Source: Firmicutes bacterium UBA3930
GTDB lineage: Bacteria; Bacillota; Clostridia; Caldicoprobacterales; Caldicoprobacteraceae
DNA length: 64,000 bases
Assembly: GCA_002385885.1 (NCBI GenBank)
Contig: DGEI01000027.1
Location: 3,307 to 67,306, forward strand
Direction of reading: 5' to 3'
The notes beneath the pieces are model-generated. The model was given only the letters and a program-made list of their open reading frames with translations. It did no database searches and was not told where the DNA came from. Positions within the stretch are counted from its first letter, which is position 1; each line of letters begins with the position of its first letter. This document shows positions 36,069 through 45,095 of the stretch, in pieces. The translations under genes and the position numbers were made by a program.

Positions 36069-36920
36069 ATGCTGTATAAGGGTGAAAAGGAGAAGGCAGG
36101 GTTAGAGCAAAAATTTCAGGCCCTTAAGGACTATCTGTCTGGGCTGGGCAGTGCAGCAGTAGCATTTTCAGGCGGAGTGGACAGTACGCTTCTGTTGAAA
36201 GTAGCCTGCGATGTCCTGGGGGACAAGGTAATAGCAGTTACGGCTTCATCCCCTGTTTCACCCGGATGGGAGCTTGAACAGGCTTCTCTCCTGGCTGAAG
36301 AAATGGGAGTACGCCATATTGTAATTAAGTCATCAGAACTGGATATGGAAGAATTTATACGAAATGATAAAAATCGCTGTTATTACTGTAAAAAACAACG
36401 GTTTAAAGGGATATTGGATATAGCAGAACAGAATGGTATACTGCACGTAATTGATGGATCCAATTACGATGATCTTGGGGATTTCAGGCCGGGAATGGAG
36501 GCTGCCAAAGAGCTTGGTGTTTTAAGTCCGTTAATGGAAGTTATGATGACCAAAGCCGATATTCGCCAGCTGTCAAAAATGTTTGGCCTTCCTACCTGGG
36601 ATAAGCCCGCATATGCCTGCCTTGCATCCCGCATTCCTTATGGCCAATCCATAGATACCCGGAAGCTGGGTATGATTGAAAAGGCTGAGGAACTGCTGTT
36701 GAGCAGACTTGGTTTTAAACAGGTCAGGGTACGGCATCATGGTGATACAGCCAGGATAGAGGTTGGCAGCAATGAAAGGAATAAGTTCTTTGACACTGAA
36801 ATCATGGATTTTGTTGACAGAGAGCTCAAAAAAATTGGTTTTACTTATGTTGCACTGGATTTATCGGGGTACCGGTCGGGTAGTATGAACGAGACATTAA
36901 GGCTGAAGGGAGAAATATAA
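36069..36920 (+). CDS. larE: LarE: ATP-dependent sulfur transferase for nickel-pincer cofactor
   Basis: A 283-residue PP-loop ATPase (FSGGVDSTLLL, residues about 36-46). LarE activates the carboxylates of pyridinium-3,5-biscarboxylate mononucleotide and inserts sulfur. The Cys that donates sulfur in sacrificial LarE lies in ACLASRIPYG (about residue 180). The CYYCKK pair at about 106-110 is also present. GGAGG precedes the ATG. Its stop is one base before the larB start, so larE and larB form one unit. larA (lactate racemase) is not in the window. Confidence 0.9.
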   Translation: MLYKGEKEKAGLEQKFQALKDYLSGLGSAAVAFSGGVDSTLLLKVACDVLGDKVIAVTASSPVSPGWELEQASLLAEEMGVRHIVIKSSELDMEEFIRNDKNRCYYCKKQRFKGILDIAEQNGILHVIDGSNYDDLGDFRPGMEAAKELGVLSPLMEVMMTKADIRQLSKMFGLPTWDKPAYACLASRIPYGQSIDTRKLGMIEKAEELLLSRLGFKQVRVRHHGDTARIEVGSNERNKFFDTEIMDFVDRELKKIGFTYVALDLSGYRSGSMNETLRLKGEI

Positions 36921-36921
36921 A

Positions 36922-37677
36922 ATGGAACCTGATAACCTGAAGAGTATTCTTGAAGATGTTAAAGCAGGGCGCCGGACAGTAGATGATGCGATTGAAGATT
37001 TAAAATACCTGCCTTTTGAAGATCTGGGCTTTGCAAAACTGGATCACCACCGCCAGCTCCGGAACGGCTATCCTGAGGTGATTTACTGCCAGGGGAAAAA
37101 ACTTGATCATATACAGGCGATAGTAGAACGGATGGCAGCCAGAGGGCAGGTAAATATACTGGCCACCAGGGCCGGCAGGGACGTGTATGAAGCTGTCAAA
37201 AAAGTGGTTCCGGATGCCGAGTTTCATGAATTAGCCAGAATTGTTACTGTAAGAAGGGTTCAAATACCTCCTTTGAAGGGCAAAATAGCTGTAGTCAGCG
37301 CCGGTACGTCAGATCTTCCTGTAGCTGAAGAGGCGGCTGTTACTGCTGAGGTTCTGGGCAATACTGTAGAACGTATGTATGATGTGGGCGTGGCCGGACT
37401 GCATAGATTGCTGGCAAACGCCAGAACATTAAATGAAGCCAATGTAATCATAGTTGTTGCGGGTATGGAAGGGGCCTTGGCCAGTGTTGTGGGAGGTCTC
37501 GTGGACAAGCCTGTTATAGCCGTCCCGACAAGTGTTGGGTATGGCGCAAATTTTGGCGGTCTTTCGGCTTTGCTGTGCATGCTTAACAGCTGTGCCAGCG
37601 GAGTGGCCGTTGTCAATATTGATAACGGCTTTGGCGCCGGATATATGGCCAGTACCATAAACCGTTTGGCCCAATAA
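36922..37677 (+). CDS. larB: LarB: nicotinate dinucleotide carboxylase/hydrolase for nickel-pincer cofactor
   Basis: A 251-residue protein whose C-terminal half (about 120-245) has the AIR-carboxylase (PurE-like) fold: VSAGTSDLPVAEEAAVTAEVLGN and VGGLVDKPVIAVPTSVGYG. The N-terminal part is the LarB-specific region (LPFEDLGFAKLDHHR). It carboxylates and hydrolyses nicotinic acid adenine dinucleotide, the first step to the nickel-pincer nucleotide. It follows larE by one base and is followed by a terminator-like hairpin at 37694. Confidence 0.9.
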   Translation: MEPDNLKSILEDVKAGRRTVDDAIEDLKYLPFEDLGFAKLDHHRQLRNGYPEVIYCQGKKLDHIQAIVERMAARGQVNILATRAGRDVYEAVKKVVPDAEFHELARIVTVRRVQIPPLKGKIAVVSAGTSDLPVAEEAAVTAEVLGNTVERMYDVGVAGLHRLLANARTLNEANVIIVVAGMEGALASVVGGLVDKPVIAVPTSVGYGANFGGLSALLCMLNSCASGVAVVNIDNGFGAGYMASTINRLAQ

Positions 37678-37693
37678 TGCGGGAGGTTGGTGT

Positions 37694-37718
37694 GCCGAGG
37701 TATTCCTCGGTGTTTTTG
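37694..37718 (+). terminator. Hairpin terminator between larB and larC
   Basis: CCGAGG (37695-37700) and CCTCGG (37705-37710) form a short GC-rich stem with a TATT loop, followed by TGTTTTTG. It implies that larC has its own promoter or receives reduced read-through. Confidence 0.6.
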
Positions 37719-37850
37719 TTTAGAACCGTTTACTGGATATTTATAACAATATACATTATATAATCCGGCCGGGCAGCAAAAAGATATGATAGCATATGAT
37801 ATACTGTTTATATTGTAATGTGTCGCAGCGAATAAACGGAGGGATGTTAA

Positions 37851-38747
37851 GTGAAAGTATTGTATTTTGATTGTTTTTCAGGGATCAGCGGTGATATGAC
37901 CCTGGGAGCGCTGCTGGATCTGGGCCTGGACCAGCAATCCTTTTTACAACAGCTGAGCAAACTAGGGTTGAATAACGAATACGATATAGAAATTAAAAAG
38001 AATACAAAAAATGGGATTACCGGATTGGATGTCAATGTGATACTTAAAGGGAATGCCAATTCTGAAAACCACCGGCATACCGATCAACCTCATGAACACG
38101 CCGAAGAGAGCCGTGGCGGTATTTATCAGCATCATCATGATCATTCCCATCATGGAGGACATTCTCATCATGACTCCCGTCACCATCACCATCATGGCTC
38201 CCATCATCATTCCCATAACGGTTCAGGGATACAAAGAGATTTCAGCAAGATAAAGGAATTAATAGAATCCAGCGATTTATCCGCGAATGTTAAAGAAATT
38301 GCATTGAAGATATTTGAAAAATTGGCCAGAGCTGAGGGCAAAATACATAATGTCCCCTATGAAAGAGTTCATTTCCATGAAGTCGGGGCAGTGGATTCAA
38401 TCGTTGATATTGTGGGTACGGCTATATGCATTGATATGTTGAAACCGGATGTTATTATGGCGTCCCCGGTCCACCTGGGGGGAGGCTTTATAAAATGCCA
38501 GCACGGCATATTCCCTGTTCCGGCTCCTGCCACGCTGGAGTTGCTGAAAGGCATTCCGGTTTACTCCAGGGGCTTCCAGGGGGAACTGGTTACCCCAACA
38601 GGAGCTGCTATATTATCGGCATTGTGCAGTGAGTTTGCGGATTTCCCGCCCATGGTGGTTGAAAAGGTGGGATATGGGTTAGGAAAGAGAAACTATGAGA
38701 TTCCCAACTGTTTACGGGTATGCATGGGTGAGTCGTTAAAAAAATAG
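37851..38747 (+). CDS. larC1: LarC N-terminal part (LarC1): nickel insertion protein
   Basis: A 298-residue frame with the LarC N-terminal signature (FDCFSGISGDMTLGALLDLG), a His-rich metal-binding loop at about residues 72-125 (many HH and HHH clusters), and the core VHFHEVGAVDSIVDIVG and PTGAAILSAL. LarC is a CTP-dependent nickel insertase that completes the nickel-pincer cofactor. The frame stops at a TAG (38745-38747) directly after a run of seven A's, and the rest of LarC continues in the -1 frame. The GTG start has GGAGGG seven bases upstream. Confidence 0.9.
   Translation: MKVLYFDCFSGISGDMTLGALLDLGLDQQSFLQQLSKLGLNNEYDIEIKKNTKNGITGLDVNVILKGNANSENHRHTDQPHEHAEESRGGIYQHHHDHSHHGGHSHHDSRHHHHHGSHHHSHNGSGIQRDFSKIKELIESSDLSANVKEIALKIFEKLARAEGKIHNVPYERVHFHEVGAVDSIVDIVGTAICIDMLKPDVIMASPVHLGGGFIKCQHGIFPVPAPATLELLKGIPVYSRGFQGELVTPTGAAILSALCSEFADFPPMVVEKVGYGLGKRNYEIPNCLRVCMGESLKK
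38736..38747 (+). promoter_or_regulatory. Probable -1 programmed ribosomal frameshift site in larC
   Basis: In the larC1 frame the codons are TTA AAA AAA TAG. The heptamer A AAA AAA (38738-38744) just before the stop is a canonical -1 slippery site. Slipping back one base continues as ATA GTG TCC into the larC2 frame. A purine-rich GGGTGAG (about 38726-38732) lies upstream, where it could act as a stimulatory Shine-Dalgarno-like element. Confidence 0.7.
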
Positions 38748-39196
38748 TGTCCCCCGGGGAGGTTAAGGTCATCGAGACAAATATAGATGACATGAGCGGA
38801 GAGATTTTCGGGTATATAATGGAGCGGTTGATGGAGAATAATGCCCTTGATGTATGGTATACGCCGGTATATATGAAAAAGAATCGTCCGGGTGTAGTGA
38901 TCAGCGTGTTGTGCAGTCCGGAGGATGAAAAAGCTTTAGCGGATATTCTCTTAAATGAAACCACCACCCTGGGGGTAAGAAGCTATACTGCATATAGGAG
39001 CGTGCTGAACAGGCAGTGGAAAACGGTTCATACCAAATATGGCGATATACGGATAAAAATTGCACAGGATGGAAATACTTATAAAGCAGCGCCCGAGTAC
39101 GAGGACTGCAAAAAAGCGGCTGAGAGATACGGCGTTTCGTTCAGAGAAGTATATGATGCAGCCAGGCTGGCTTATGAAAGAATGAAATGCAAATAG
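38747..39196 (+). CDS. larC2: LarC C-terminal part (LarC2)
   Basis: A 149-residue frame that completes LarC: VIETNIDDMSGEIFGY, VWYTPVYMKKNRPGVVISVL, TTTLGVRSYTAYRSVL and PEYEDCKKAAERYGV match the C-terminal CTP-binding and catalytic region. It opens at a GTG that overlaps the larC1 stop by one base and has no independent ribosome site, so it is most likely made mainly as a fusion of about 449 residues by -1 frameshifting. LarC of lactobacilli is likewise encoded by two overlapping frames. Confidence 0.85.
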   Translation: MSPGEVKVIETNIDDMSGEIFGYIMERLMENNALDVWYTPVYMKKNRPGVVISVLCSPEDEKALADILLNETTTLGVRSYTAYRSVLNRQWKTVHTKYGDIRIKIAQDGNTYKAAPEYEDCKKAAERYGVSFREVYDAARLAYERMKCK

Positions 39197-39309
39197 CCGC
39201 AGTCCGGTGCGGCTGGCGATATTCAACACAATAATAAGAAGACATCAAATAATAGACGATTCATTCCGAACATTTAGTACAATAACTTAAGAAATGTTCA
39301 AATTTTTTA

Positions 39310-39338
39310 TTGACAAATCCCCCTTGCTCTGATAGGAT
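39310..39338 (+). promoter_or_regulatory. Promoter of the purine operon
   Basis: Perfect TTGACA (39310-39315), a 17-base spacer and TAGGAT (39333-39338). It is followed by a leader of about 225 bases before purE. Confidence 0.65.
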
Positions 39339-39344
39339 TAAAGC

Positions 39345-39545
39345 GTAATATACAGACTTCATTGCTGAGCCGGTTGATATGCAATCAGGGATGATAAGAT
39401 ATACGGGGGAAGTTAACTGTGGTAAAGCAATTCATTTTTGTAAAAGAATATATAATAGCGATAAGCATAAGCAGCTGTACTTATGCGCTGCTGTAATGCC
39501 ATACGGGAGAAATCCGATTAGTTTTAATCGGATTTCAGTTTTTTT
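39345..39545 (+). promoter_or_regulatory. Attenuator-like leader of the pur operon (class not identified)
   Basis: A leader of about 200 nt between the promoter and the terminator hairpin before purE. It can form ATTGC/GCAAT around 39362-39383 and GCATAAG/CTTATGC around 39466-39487, the latter in competition with an AGCAGC/GCTGCT pairing. The sequence ATACGGG occurs twice (about 39405 and 39501). It does not fit the purine, PRPP, ZTP or tetrahydrofolate riboswitch consensus as I know them, so the sensed signal is unknown. Confidence 0.5.
39509..39545 (+). terminator. Leader terminator (attenuator) before purE
   Basis: A perfect 12-bp stem (39509-39520 with 39525-39536) with a GTTT loop followed by AG and seven T's. 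It lies 30 bases before the purE ribosome site, downstream of the operon promoter, so it would stop transcription unless antiterminated. Confidence 0.85.
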
Positions 39546-39577
39546 AGTAAAGAATTACATCGGGTGGAGGTATGGAA

Positions 39578-40069
39578 ATGCCAAAAGTTGGGATTGTCAT
39601 GGGAAGCATATCTGACTTTGAAGTTGTAAAGAAAGCCATTGAAGTTCTGAAAGAGTTTAACATAGAAGTTGAGGCCAGGATATTGTCTGCCCATCGTACA
39701 CCTTATGACGCAGCAGAATATGCCCGGACAGCTGAGAGAAGAGGGATAAATGTAATAATTGCAGCGGCTGGAAAGGCTGCACACCTGCCCGGGGTATTGG
39801 CGTCCTACACCGTTTTGCCGGTAATTGGGCTGCCGATTAAGTCTTCAACCATGGATGGCCTGGATTCGCTTTTATCAATTGTACAGATGCCGGCCGGGAT
39901 ACCCGTGGCTACTGTGGCCGTTAACGGAAGTGAAAATGCCGCCCTGCTGGCTGTGCATATACTGTCTGTGGGTTATCCTTATCTGGCAGAACGGCTTCAG
40001 GAATACAGGGAGGCCATGGCACGGCGCGTTTATCAACAGGACAGTAAACTGCAGGAGGAGTTGTCCTGA
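39578..40069 (+). CDS. purE: N5-carboxyaminoimidazole ribonucleotide mutase
   Basis: A 163-residue class I PurE. The signature [17 protein letters not shown], the catalytic region [13 protein letters not shown] with its His, [14 protein letters not shown], and [12 protein letters not shown] are all present. It converts N5-CAIR to CAIR; no purK is in this window. The ATG at 39578 lies eight bases after GGAGG; an earlier ATG at 39572 is too close. First gene of the purine operon, with a broken purC two bases downstream. Confidence 0.94.
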   Translation: MPKVGIVMGSISDFEVVKKAIEVLKEFNIEVEARILSAHRTPYDAAEYARTAERRGINVIIAAAGKAAHLPGVLASYTVLPVIGLPIKSSTMDGLDSLLSIVQMPAGIPVATVAVNGSENAALLAVHILSVGYPYLAERLQEYREAMARRVYQQDSKLQEELS

Positions 40070-40071
40070 AT

Positions 40072-40134
40072 ATGAGAGAATTACAGTTATTATACGAAGG
40101 GAAGGCAAAAAAGATTAGAGGATCGATGGCATGA
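40072..40134 (+). pseudogene. purC: Remnant of purC (SAICAR synthetase), N-terminal 20 codons only
   Basis: An ATG two bases after purE opens a 20-codon frame MRELQLLYEGKAKKIRGSMA and then stops. The segment LLYEGKAKKI is the conserved start of PurC, and the position between purE and purF is the normal place of purC. More than 200 codons are missing. The stop overlaps the purF start in an ATGA, and a GGAGGAG lies upstream, so the stub can still be translated and may couple purE to purF translation. The cause may be a real deletion or an assembly collapse. Confidence 0.75.
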
Positions 40135-41522
40135 ATAAAACAGTTTTATATAATTGGGATAAATTAAATGAGGAATGCGGTGTTTTCGGAGTATTTGCCC
40201 GGGATGATCTGGATGTCACTGAATTAACATACTACGGCCTGTATGCTCTGCAGCATAGAGGGCAGGAAAGCACTGGCATAGCGGTAGCTGATGGTAAAAC
40301 GATTAAGCACCACAAGGACAGAGGGCTTGTCCCCGAAGTATTCGACCAGGATAAGCTGGAGGCATTAGAGGGCGGCAATATTGCCATAGGACATGTCCGG
40401 TATCCCACCCATGGCGATACAAGTATATTCAACGCCCAGCCTCTGGTCATAAGGTATAAAAAGGGCTATCTGGCTTTGGCCCATAACGGCAGTCTGACCA
40501 ACGCCGATCGGCTCCGTTCGGAACTGGAGGAGGCGGGAGCCGTATTCCAGACCTCGGCAGACAGCGAGGTAATTGTCAACCTGATTGCACGGCAAATCGA
40601 CCTGGGCTTGGAAGCGGCCATAACAAGCACCATATCCAGGCTGCGAGGAGCCTATGCCCTGCTCCTGATGACCGAGGATACACTCGTTGCTATACGGGAC
40701 CCATACGGGATGCGCCCTCTTGCTTTGGGGAGAATCGACAACTCCTATGTTGTTGCTTCCGAATCATGTGCTTTTGATACCGTAGGCGCTGATTTTATAA
40801 GAGATGTAAAACCGGGTGAGGTTATCATAATCACTCAGGACGGATTGAAGAGTATTCAGACCCCTGCGCCATTAAGCTCAGCTTTGTGTATATTTGAATT
40901 TATATATTTTGCAAGAACCGACAGTGTCATAGACGGGGTAAGCGTATATACTGCCAGAAAAGAAGCGGGCAAAATTCTGGCTTCAGAGCATCCTGTTGAA
41001 GCCGATCTGGTTATCGGTGTTCCTGATTCGGGAACCACGGCTGCCCTGGGATATGCAGAAGGTTCGGGCATTCCATTTGGTGAAGGCCTGATCAAGAACC
41101 GTTATGTAGGCAGGACCTTTATAAGTCCCAGTCAATCAATCCGGGAGCAGGGTGTCCGCATCAAACTCAACGCCCTTAAAAAAGTGGTTAAGGGTAAGCG
41201 GATTGTAATGATAGATGATTCAATCGTAAGAGGGACTACCAGTAAAAAGATAGTGGAGATGCTGAGACTGGCAGGCGCCAGGGAAGTCCATATGCGTATA
41301 AGCTCGCCCCCGGTGCGTTTTCCCTGCTATTTTGGCATAGATACGCCCAGTAAAGAGCAATTGCTTGGCGCTTCTTACAGCGTTGATGAGATATGCCGTA
41401 TTATAGGCACTGATTCCCTGGAGTATTTAAGCATGGAAGGCCTGTTGAAGACCGTTGAGACCAGTGGGTGTGAATTCTGCCTGGGATGTTTTAACGGTCA
41501 ATACCCTGTAGAGATAGAATGA
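40131..41522 (+). CDS. purF: Amidophosphoribosyltransferase
   Basis: A 463-residue class II glutamine amidotransferase catalysing the first step of purine synthesis (PRPP to phosphoribosylamine). After a short propeptide the nucleophilic Cys lies in NEECGVFGVF (about residue 16). YALQHRGQESTGIA, the PRPP loop VMIDDSIVRGTTSKK near residue 362, and Cys residues for a [4Fe-4S] cluster (CYFG, CEFCLGCF) follow. This is the Bacillus/clostridial Fe-S type. The start overlaps the purC-stub stop (ATGA). Confidence 0.95.
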   Translation: MNKTVLYNWDKLNEECGVFGVFARDDLDVTELTYYGLYALQHRGQESTGIAVADGKTIKHHKDRGLVPEVFDQDKLEALEGGNIAIGHVRYPTHGDTSIFNAQPLVIRYKKGYLALAHNGSLTNADRLRSELEEAGAVFQTSADSEVIVNLIARQIDLGLEAAITSTISRLRGAYALLLMTEDTLVAIRDPYGMRPLALGRIDNSYVVASESCAFDTVGADFIRDVKPGEVIIITQDGLKSIQTPAPLSSALCIFEFIYFARTDSVIDGVSVYTARKEAGKILASEHPVEADLVIGVPDSGTTAALGYAEGSGIPFGEGLIKNRYVGRTFISPSQSIREQGVRIKLNALKKVVKGKRIVMIDDSIVRGTTSKKIVEMLRLAGAREVHMRISSPPVRFPCYFGIDTPSKEQLLGASYSVDEICRIIGTDSLEYLSMEGLLKTVETSGCEFCLGCFNGQYPVEIE

Positions 41523-41687
41523 AGGGCATATGGATTTATGTTTGCCATATATCGAAGATGATTGAAACCAATAAGCATTTGATGCAAAACATATATAAAT
41601 TTAAACGGTAACGCAGGTTAAGGATTGCTGTGGACCGGCAGAAGGGCGCAGCTGGGAATATCAGGCGATGGAAAGGAGTGAAATAAT

Positions 41688-42716
41688 ATGGGTTACACAT
41701 ATAAGGATTCCGGTGTGGACGTGGAGGCAGGATACAGGGCTGTCAGGCTTATGAAAGAGCATATCGAAAGGACACACAATAAAAATGTGATTGGTGGAAT
41801 AGGCAAGTTTGCAGGCCTGTATTCTCTTGATATGGAGGAAATAAGCCAACCGGTGCTTGTAGCGGGGACCGATGGAGTGGGAACAAAGCTGCAGCTGGCT
41901 TTTATAATGGATAAGCATGATACCGTGGGTCAGGATTGTGTGGCTATGTGTGTAAATGACGTGATATGCCAGGGAGCAAAACCCCTGTTTTTCCTGGATT
42001 ATATTGCAACAGGCAAGCTGGAGCCCGAAAAGGTGGCAATGATAGTAAAGGGTATTGCTGACGGATGCCTTGAAGCGGGCTGTGCTTTAATTGGAGGCGA
42101 AACTGCTGAGATGCCGGGGTTTTACAGGGAGAATGAATATGATCTTGCCGGATATGCAGTTGGAATTGTGGAACGGCAAAAGATTATAGACGGTTCTGCA
42201 GTAGTTGAAGGAGATATTCTTGTAGGGCTCGGTTCATCGGGTGTACACAGCAACGGCTATTCTCTGATCAGGAAACTGGTGCTTCAGGATAATGACCGGA
42301 TTAATGAAAGATACGAATCCCTTGGATGTACTGTGGGCGAGGAGCTCCTTAAACCAACGCGGATATATGTGAAAGGAGTTCTGAAAGCTGTCGGCAGATA
42401 TAATGTTAAGGGCATTGCTCATATAACCGGAGGAGGGTTTATCGAAAACATACCGCGAATGCTGCCTGAAGGTTTAACGGCTGAAATAAGGATGGGAAGC
42501 TGGCCGGTACTGCCCATTTTTACGCTGCTTAAAGAATGGGGTAATATAGAAGACAGGGAGATGTTCAATACCTTTAATATGGGAATAGGGATGGTACTGG
42601 CGTGCAGCCCTGATCACGCAGAGGGTATTTTGGATCTTTTCTGCCAGGAAGGATATGGGGCATATATAATCGGAAAAGTGGTACAAGGAAGCCAGGGGGT
42701 GGTGTTTGTTCCATGA
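41688..42716 (+). CDS. purM: Phosphoribosylformylglycinamidine cyclo-ligase
   Basis: A 342-residue AIR synthetase. Landmarks are [15 protein letters not shown] at the start, [12 protein letters not shown], the ATP-loop region [48 protein letters not shown] and [23 protein letters not shown] precedes the ATG. It is separated from purF by 165 bases with no clear promoter or terminator, and overlaps purN by four bases. Confidence 0.95.
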   Translation: MGYTYKDSGVDVEAGYRAVRLMKEHIERTHNKNVIGGIGKFAGLYSLDMEEISQPVLVAGTDGVGTKLQLAFIMDKHDTVGQDCVAMCVNDVICQGAKPLFFLDYIATGKLEPEKVAMIVKGIADGCLEAGCALIGGETAEMPGFYRENEYDLAGYAVGIVERQKIIDGSAVVEGDILVGLGSSGVHSNGYSLIRKLVLQDNDRINERYESLGCTVGEELLKPTRIYVKGVLKAVGRYNVKGIAHITGGGFIENIPRMLPEGLTAEIRMGSWPVLPIFTLLKEWGNIEDREMFNTFNMGIGMVLACSPDHAEGILDLFCQEGYGAYIIGKVVQGSQGVVFVP

Positions 42717-43333
42717 AGCGTATCGGAGTGCTGATTTCAGGCAACGGCACAAACTTACAGGCAATAATTGACGGGATTGAGTCGGGAAATATACCGGGTG
42801 AGATCGCTGTTGTCATATCAAACCGCAGTACCGCATATGGCCTGGAGAGAGCCAGAATGCACGGCATACCAGCAAAATGCATATTAAAGAAGGATTATAA
42901 CAACGATCATGAATTTAACAAAGCAATATTGGAAACCTTGCAATACTATAATGTGGAGCTTGTGGTACTGGCAGGGTATTTAAGCATATTGTCTCCCGAT
43001 GTGGTTAAGGCCTATCGCAACCGCATTATAAATACTCATTGCTCCCTTATTCCTGCTTTCTGCGGAAAAGGGTTTTATGGAAAAAAAGTGCACAGGGCTG
43101 TATTGGAATACGGCGTAAAGGTGACGGGCGCTACCGTACATTTTGCGGATGAGGGAGCTGACACCGGGCCAATTATACTCCAGCAGCCGGTTGCGATCAG
43201 GGATGACGATGATGTGGATTCACTGGCTCAAAGGGTCCTGGATGTTGAACACCAATTGCTGTCCCGGGCTGTAAAACTGCTTATTGAAGGCAAGGTAAAG
43301 GTCAACGGCAGAAAGGTAAGTATCAGTGAATAA
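42713..43333 (+). CDS. purN: Phosphoribosylglycinamide formyltransferase
   Basis: A 206-residue folate-dependent GAR transformylase. Motifs: [19 protein letters not shown], the catalytic Asn/His region [17 protein letters not shown] (INTHxSLLPAF-like), and the Asp in [14 protein letters not shown]. The ATG overlaps the purM stop (ATGA), indicating translational coupling. Confidence 0.95.
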   Translation: MKRIGVLISGNGTNLQAIIDGIESGNIPGEIAVVISNRSTAYGLERARMHGIPAKCILKKDYNNDHEFNKAILETLQYYNVELVVLAGYLSILSPDVVKAYRNRIINTHCSLIPAFCGKGFYGKKVHRAVLEYGVKVTGATVHFADEGADTGPIILQQPVAIRDDDDVDSLAQRVLDVEHQLLSRAVKLLIEGKVKVNGRKVSISE

Positions 43334-43434
43334 AAATTGTAATAAACCATTCAGGATAATGTTTTTTAAAAGATGGGCAGCAGGTTTCTGTCTGCCGGAG
43401 GATGAGATAATTAATAAAAGGAGTGGGATGACAA

Positions 43435-44982
43435 ATGAAGAGGCGGGCGATAATAAGTGTATCCGATAAGACCGGTATAATAGATTTGGCCAAGAGGCTC
43501 AGCGATTTGGGTATAGAGATCATATCAACCGGAGGTACAGCCAAGGTTCTTGTTGAGGCGGGTATTCCTGTAACCGGTGTGAGCAGCATCACCGGCTTTC
43601 CCGAATGCCTTGACGGAAGGGTAAAAACTCTGCATCCTGCGGTTCATGCCGGTATTCTGGCTGTCAGAAACAATGCTAAGCATATGAACCAAATAAATGA
43701 ACTGGGGATACAGCCCATTGATTTTGTTGTAATAAATTTATATCCATTTAAACAGACGATTCTAAAGGAAAATGTGGATCTTCAGGAAGCTATAGAGAAT
43801 ATTGACATAGGCGGGCCAACCATGCTCAGGGCTGCTGCAAAGAATTATCAGGATGTTGTTGTATTGGTAGATCCGGCAGATTACCACCAGGTATTGACCG
43901 AGCTGGAAACCAACAAACAGGTTTCAATCAGCACCAAGTTCAGGCTTGCAGCCAAGGTATTTGAGCATACCGCACATTACGATGCTTTGATTGCGGAATA
44001 CTTGAGGAAACAATGTGATGGTGAAATCTTCCCTGATGTTCTTACACTTACCTATGAGAAAGCCCAGGATCTCCGGTATGGAGAAAATCCCCATCAAAAG
44101 GCCGTGTTTTACAGGGAAATAACACCTGCTGCCGGAAGCCTTGTGAAAGCTCAGCAGCTTCATGGAAAGGAACTTTCCTTTAACAATATAAACGATACAA
44201 ACGGAGCTTTGGATCTTTTACGGGAGTTTGAGGAACCTACGGTAGTGGCGGTAAAACATGCCAATCCATGCGGAGTGGGCAGCGCTTCCTCTGTATACGA
44301 TGCGTATATGAAGGCTTATGAGGCGGATCCGGTATCGATCTTTGGCGGGATAGTTGTGGCCAACCGCGGTATAGATGCTCCCACAGCAGAGGAAATAAAC
44401 AAGATCTTTGTTGAAATTGTGGTGGCTCCTTCCTATACAAAGGAAGCCCTTGATATATTGAAAAGAAAGAAAAATATCCGTATTCTGCTTCTTGAAGATA
44501 TAGCTTCTGAACTGCCGGCCGGACTCATGGACTCCAAGAAAGTGCTGGGGGGCTTGCTGTTACAGGAAATTGACAATCAGCTGCTGCCCGACATGTCACA
44601 GTTAAAAGTTGTAACCGAGAAAAAACCGGCCCAGGAGGAAATGGATGATCTGATATTTGCCTGGAAGATAGTCAAGCATACCAAATCCAACGGCATAGCC
44701 ATTGCTAAGAATAAACAGTCCCTCGGAATAGGGCCGGGACAGGTAAACAGGATTTGGGCGGTTGAACATGCCATACACAGGAGCGGAGATAAAGTTAAGG
44801 GTGCAGTTCTGGCTTCCGATGCTTTCTTCCCCTTTTCGGATTGTGTTGAAGCAGCCGCAAAAGCAGGGATTTCGGCCATTATCCAGCCGGGCGGTTCAAT
44901 AAGGGATCAGGAATCAATCGATGCATGCAATAAGTACGGAATTTCCATGATATTCACCGGCATGCGGCATTTTAAGCATTAA
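43435..44982 (+). CDS. purH: Bifunctional AICAR formyltransferase/IMP cyclohydrolase
   Basis: A 515-residue enzyme catalysing the last two steps to IMP. The N-terminal IMP cyclohydrolase domain has [25 protein letters not shown] and [14 protein letters not shown]. The C-terminal transformylase domain has [10 protein letters not shown], the Lys-His catalytic motif [12 protein letters not shown] (about residue 275), and the end [25 protein letters not shown] precedes the ATG. The 101-base gap from purN shows no terminator. Confidence 0.95.
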   Translation: MKRRAIISVSDKTGIIDLAKRLSDLGIEIISTGGTAKVLVEAGIPVTGVSSITGFPECLDGRVKTLHPAVHAGILAVRNNAKHMNQINELGIQPIDFVVINLYPFKQTILKENVDLQEAIENIDIGGPTMLRAAAKNYQDVVVLVDPADYHQVLTELETNKQVSISTKFRLAAKVFEHTAHYDALIAEYLRKQCDGEIFPDVLTLTYEKAQDLRYGENPHQKAVFYREITPAAGSLVKAQQLHGKELSFNNINDTNGALDLLREFEEPTVVAVKHANPCGVGSASSVYDAYMKAYEADPVSIFGGIVVANRGIDAPTAEEINKIFVEIVVAPSYTKEALDILKRKKNIRILLLEDIASELPAGLMDSKKVLGGLLLQEIDNQLLPDMSQLKVVTEKKPAQEEMDDLIFAWKIVKHTKSNGIAIAKNKQSLGIGPGQVNRIWAVEHAIHRSGDKVKGAVLASDAFFPFSDCVEAAAKAGISAIIQPGGSIRDQESIDACNKYGISMIFTGMRHFKH

Positions 44983-45095
44983 AATATATGAAGCTATCAT
45001 ATACCAATGCATCCGGGTAATCTATACCGGTTGCAATATGTACTGAACATGATATTAGCAGATAAAGCTGATACGGGCTGACGGGAGGGAAAGCT

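Noticed and set aside
39345..39508. Purine, ZTP, PRPP, TPP or tetrahydrofolate riboswitch in the purE leader
   Set aside because: I compared the leader with the conserved core strings of these classes as I remember them and found no adequate match. Kept only as an unclassified attenuator.
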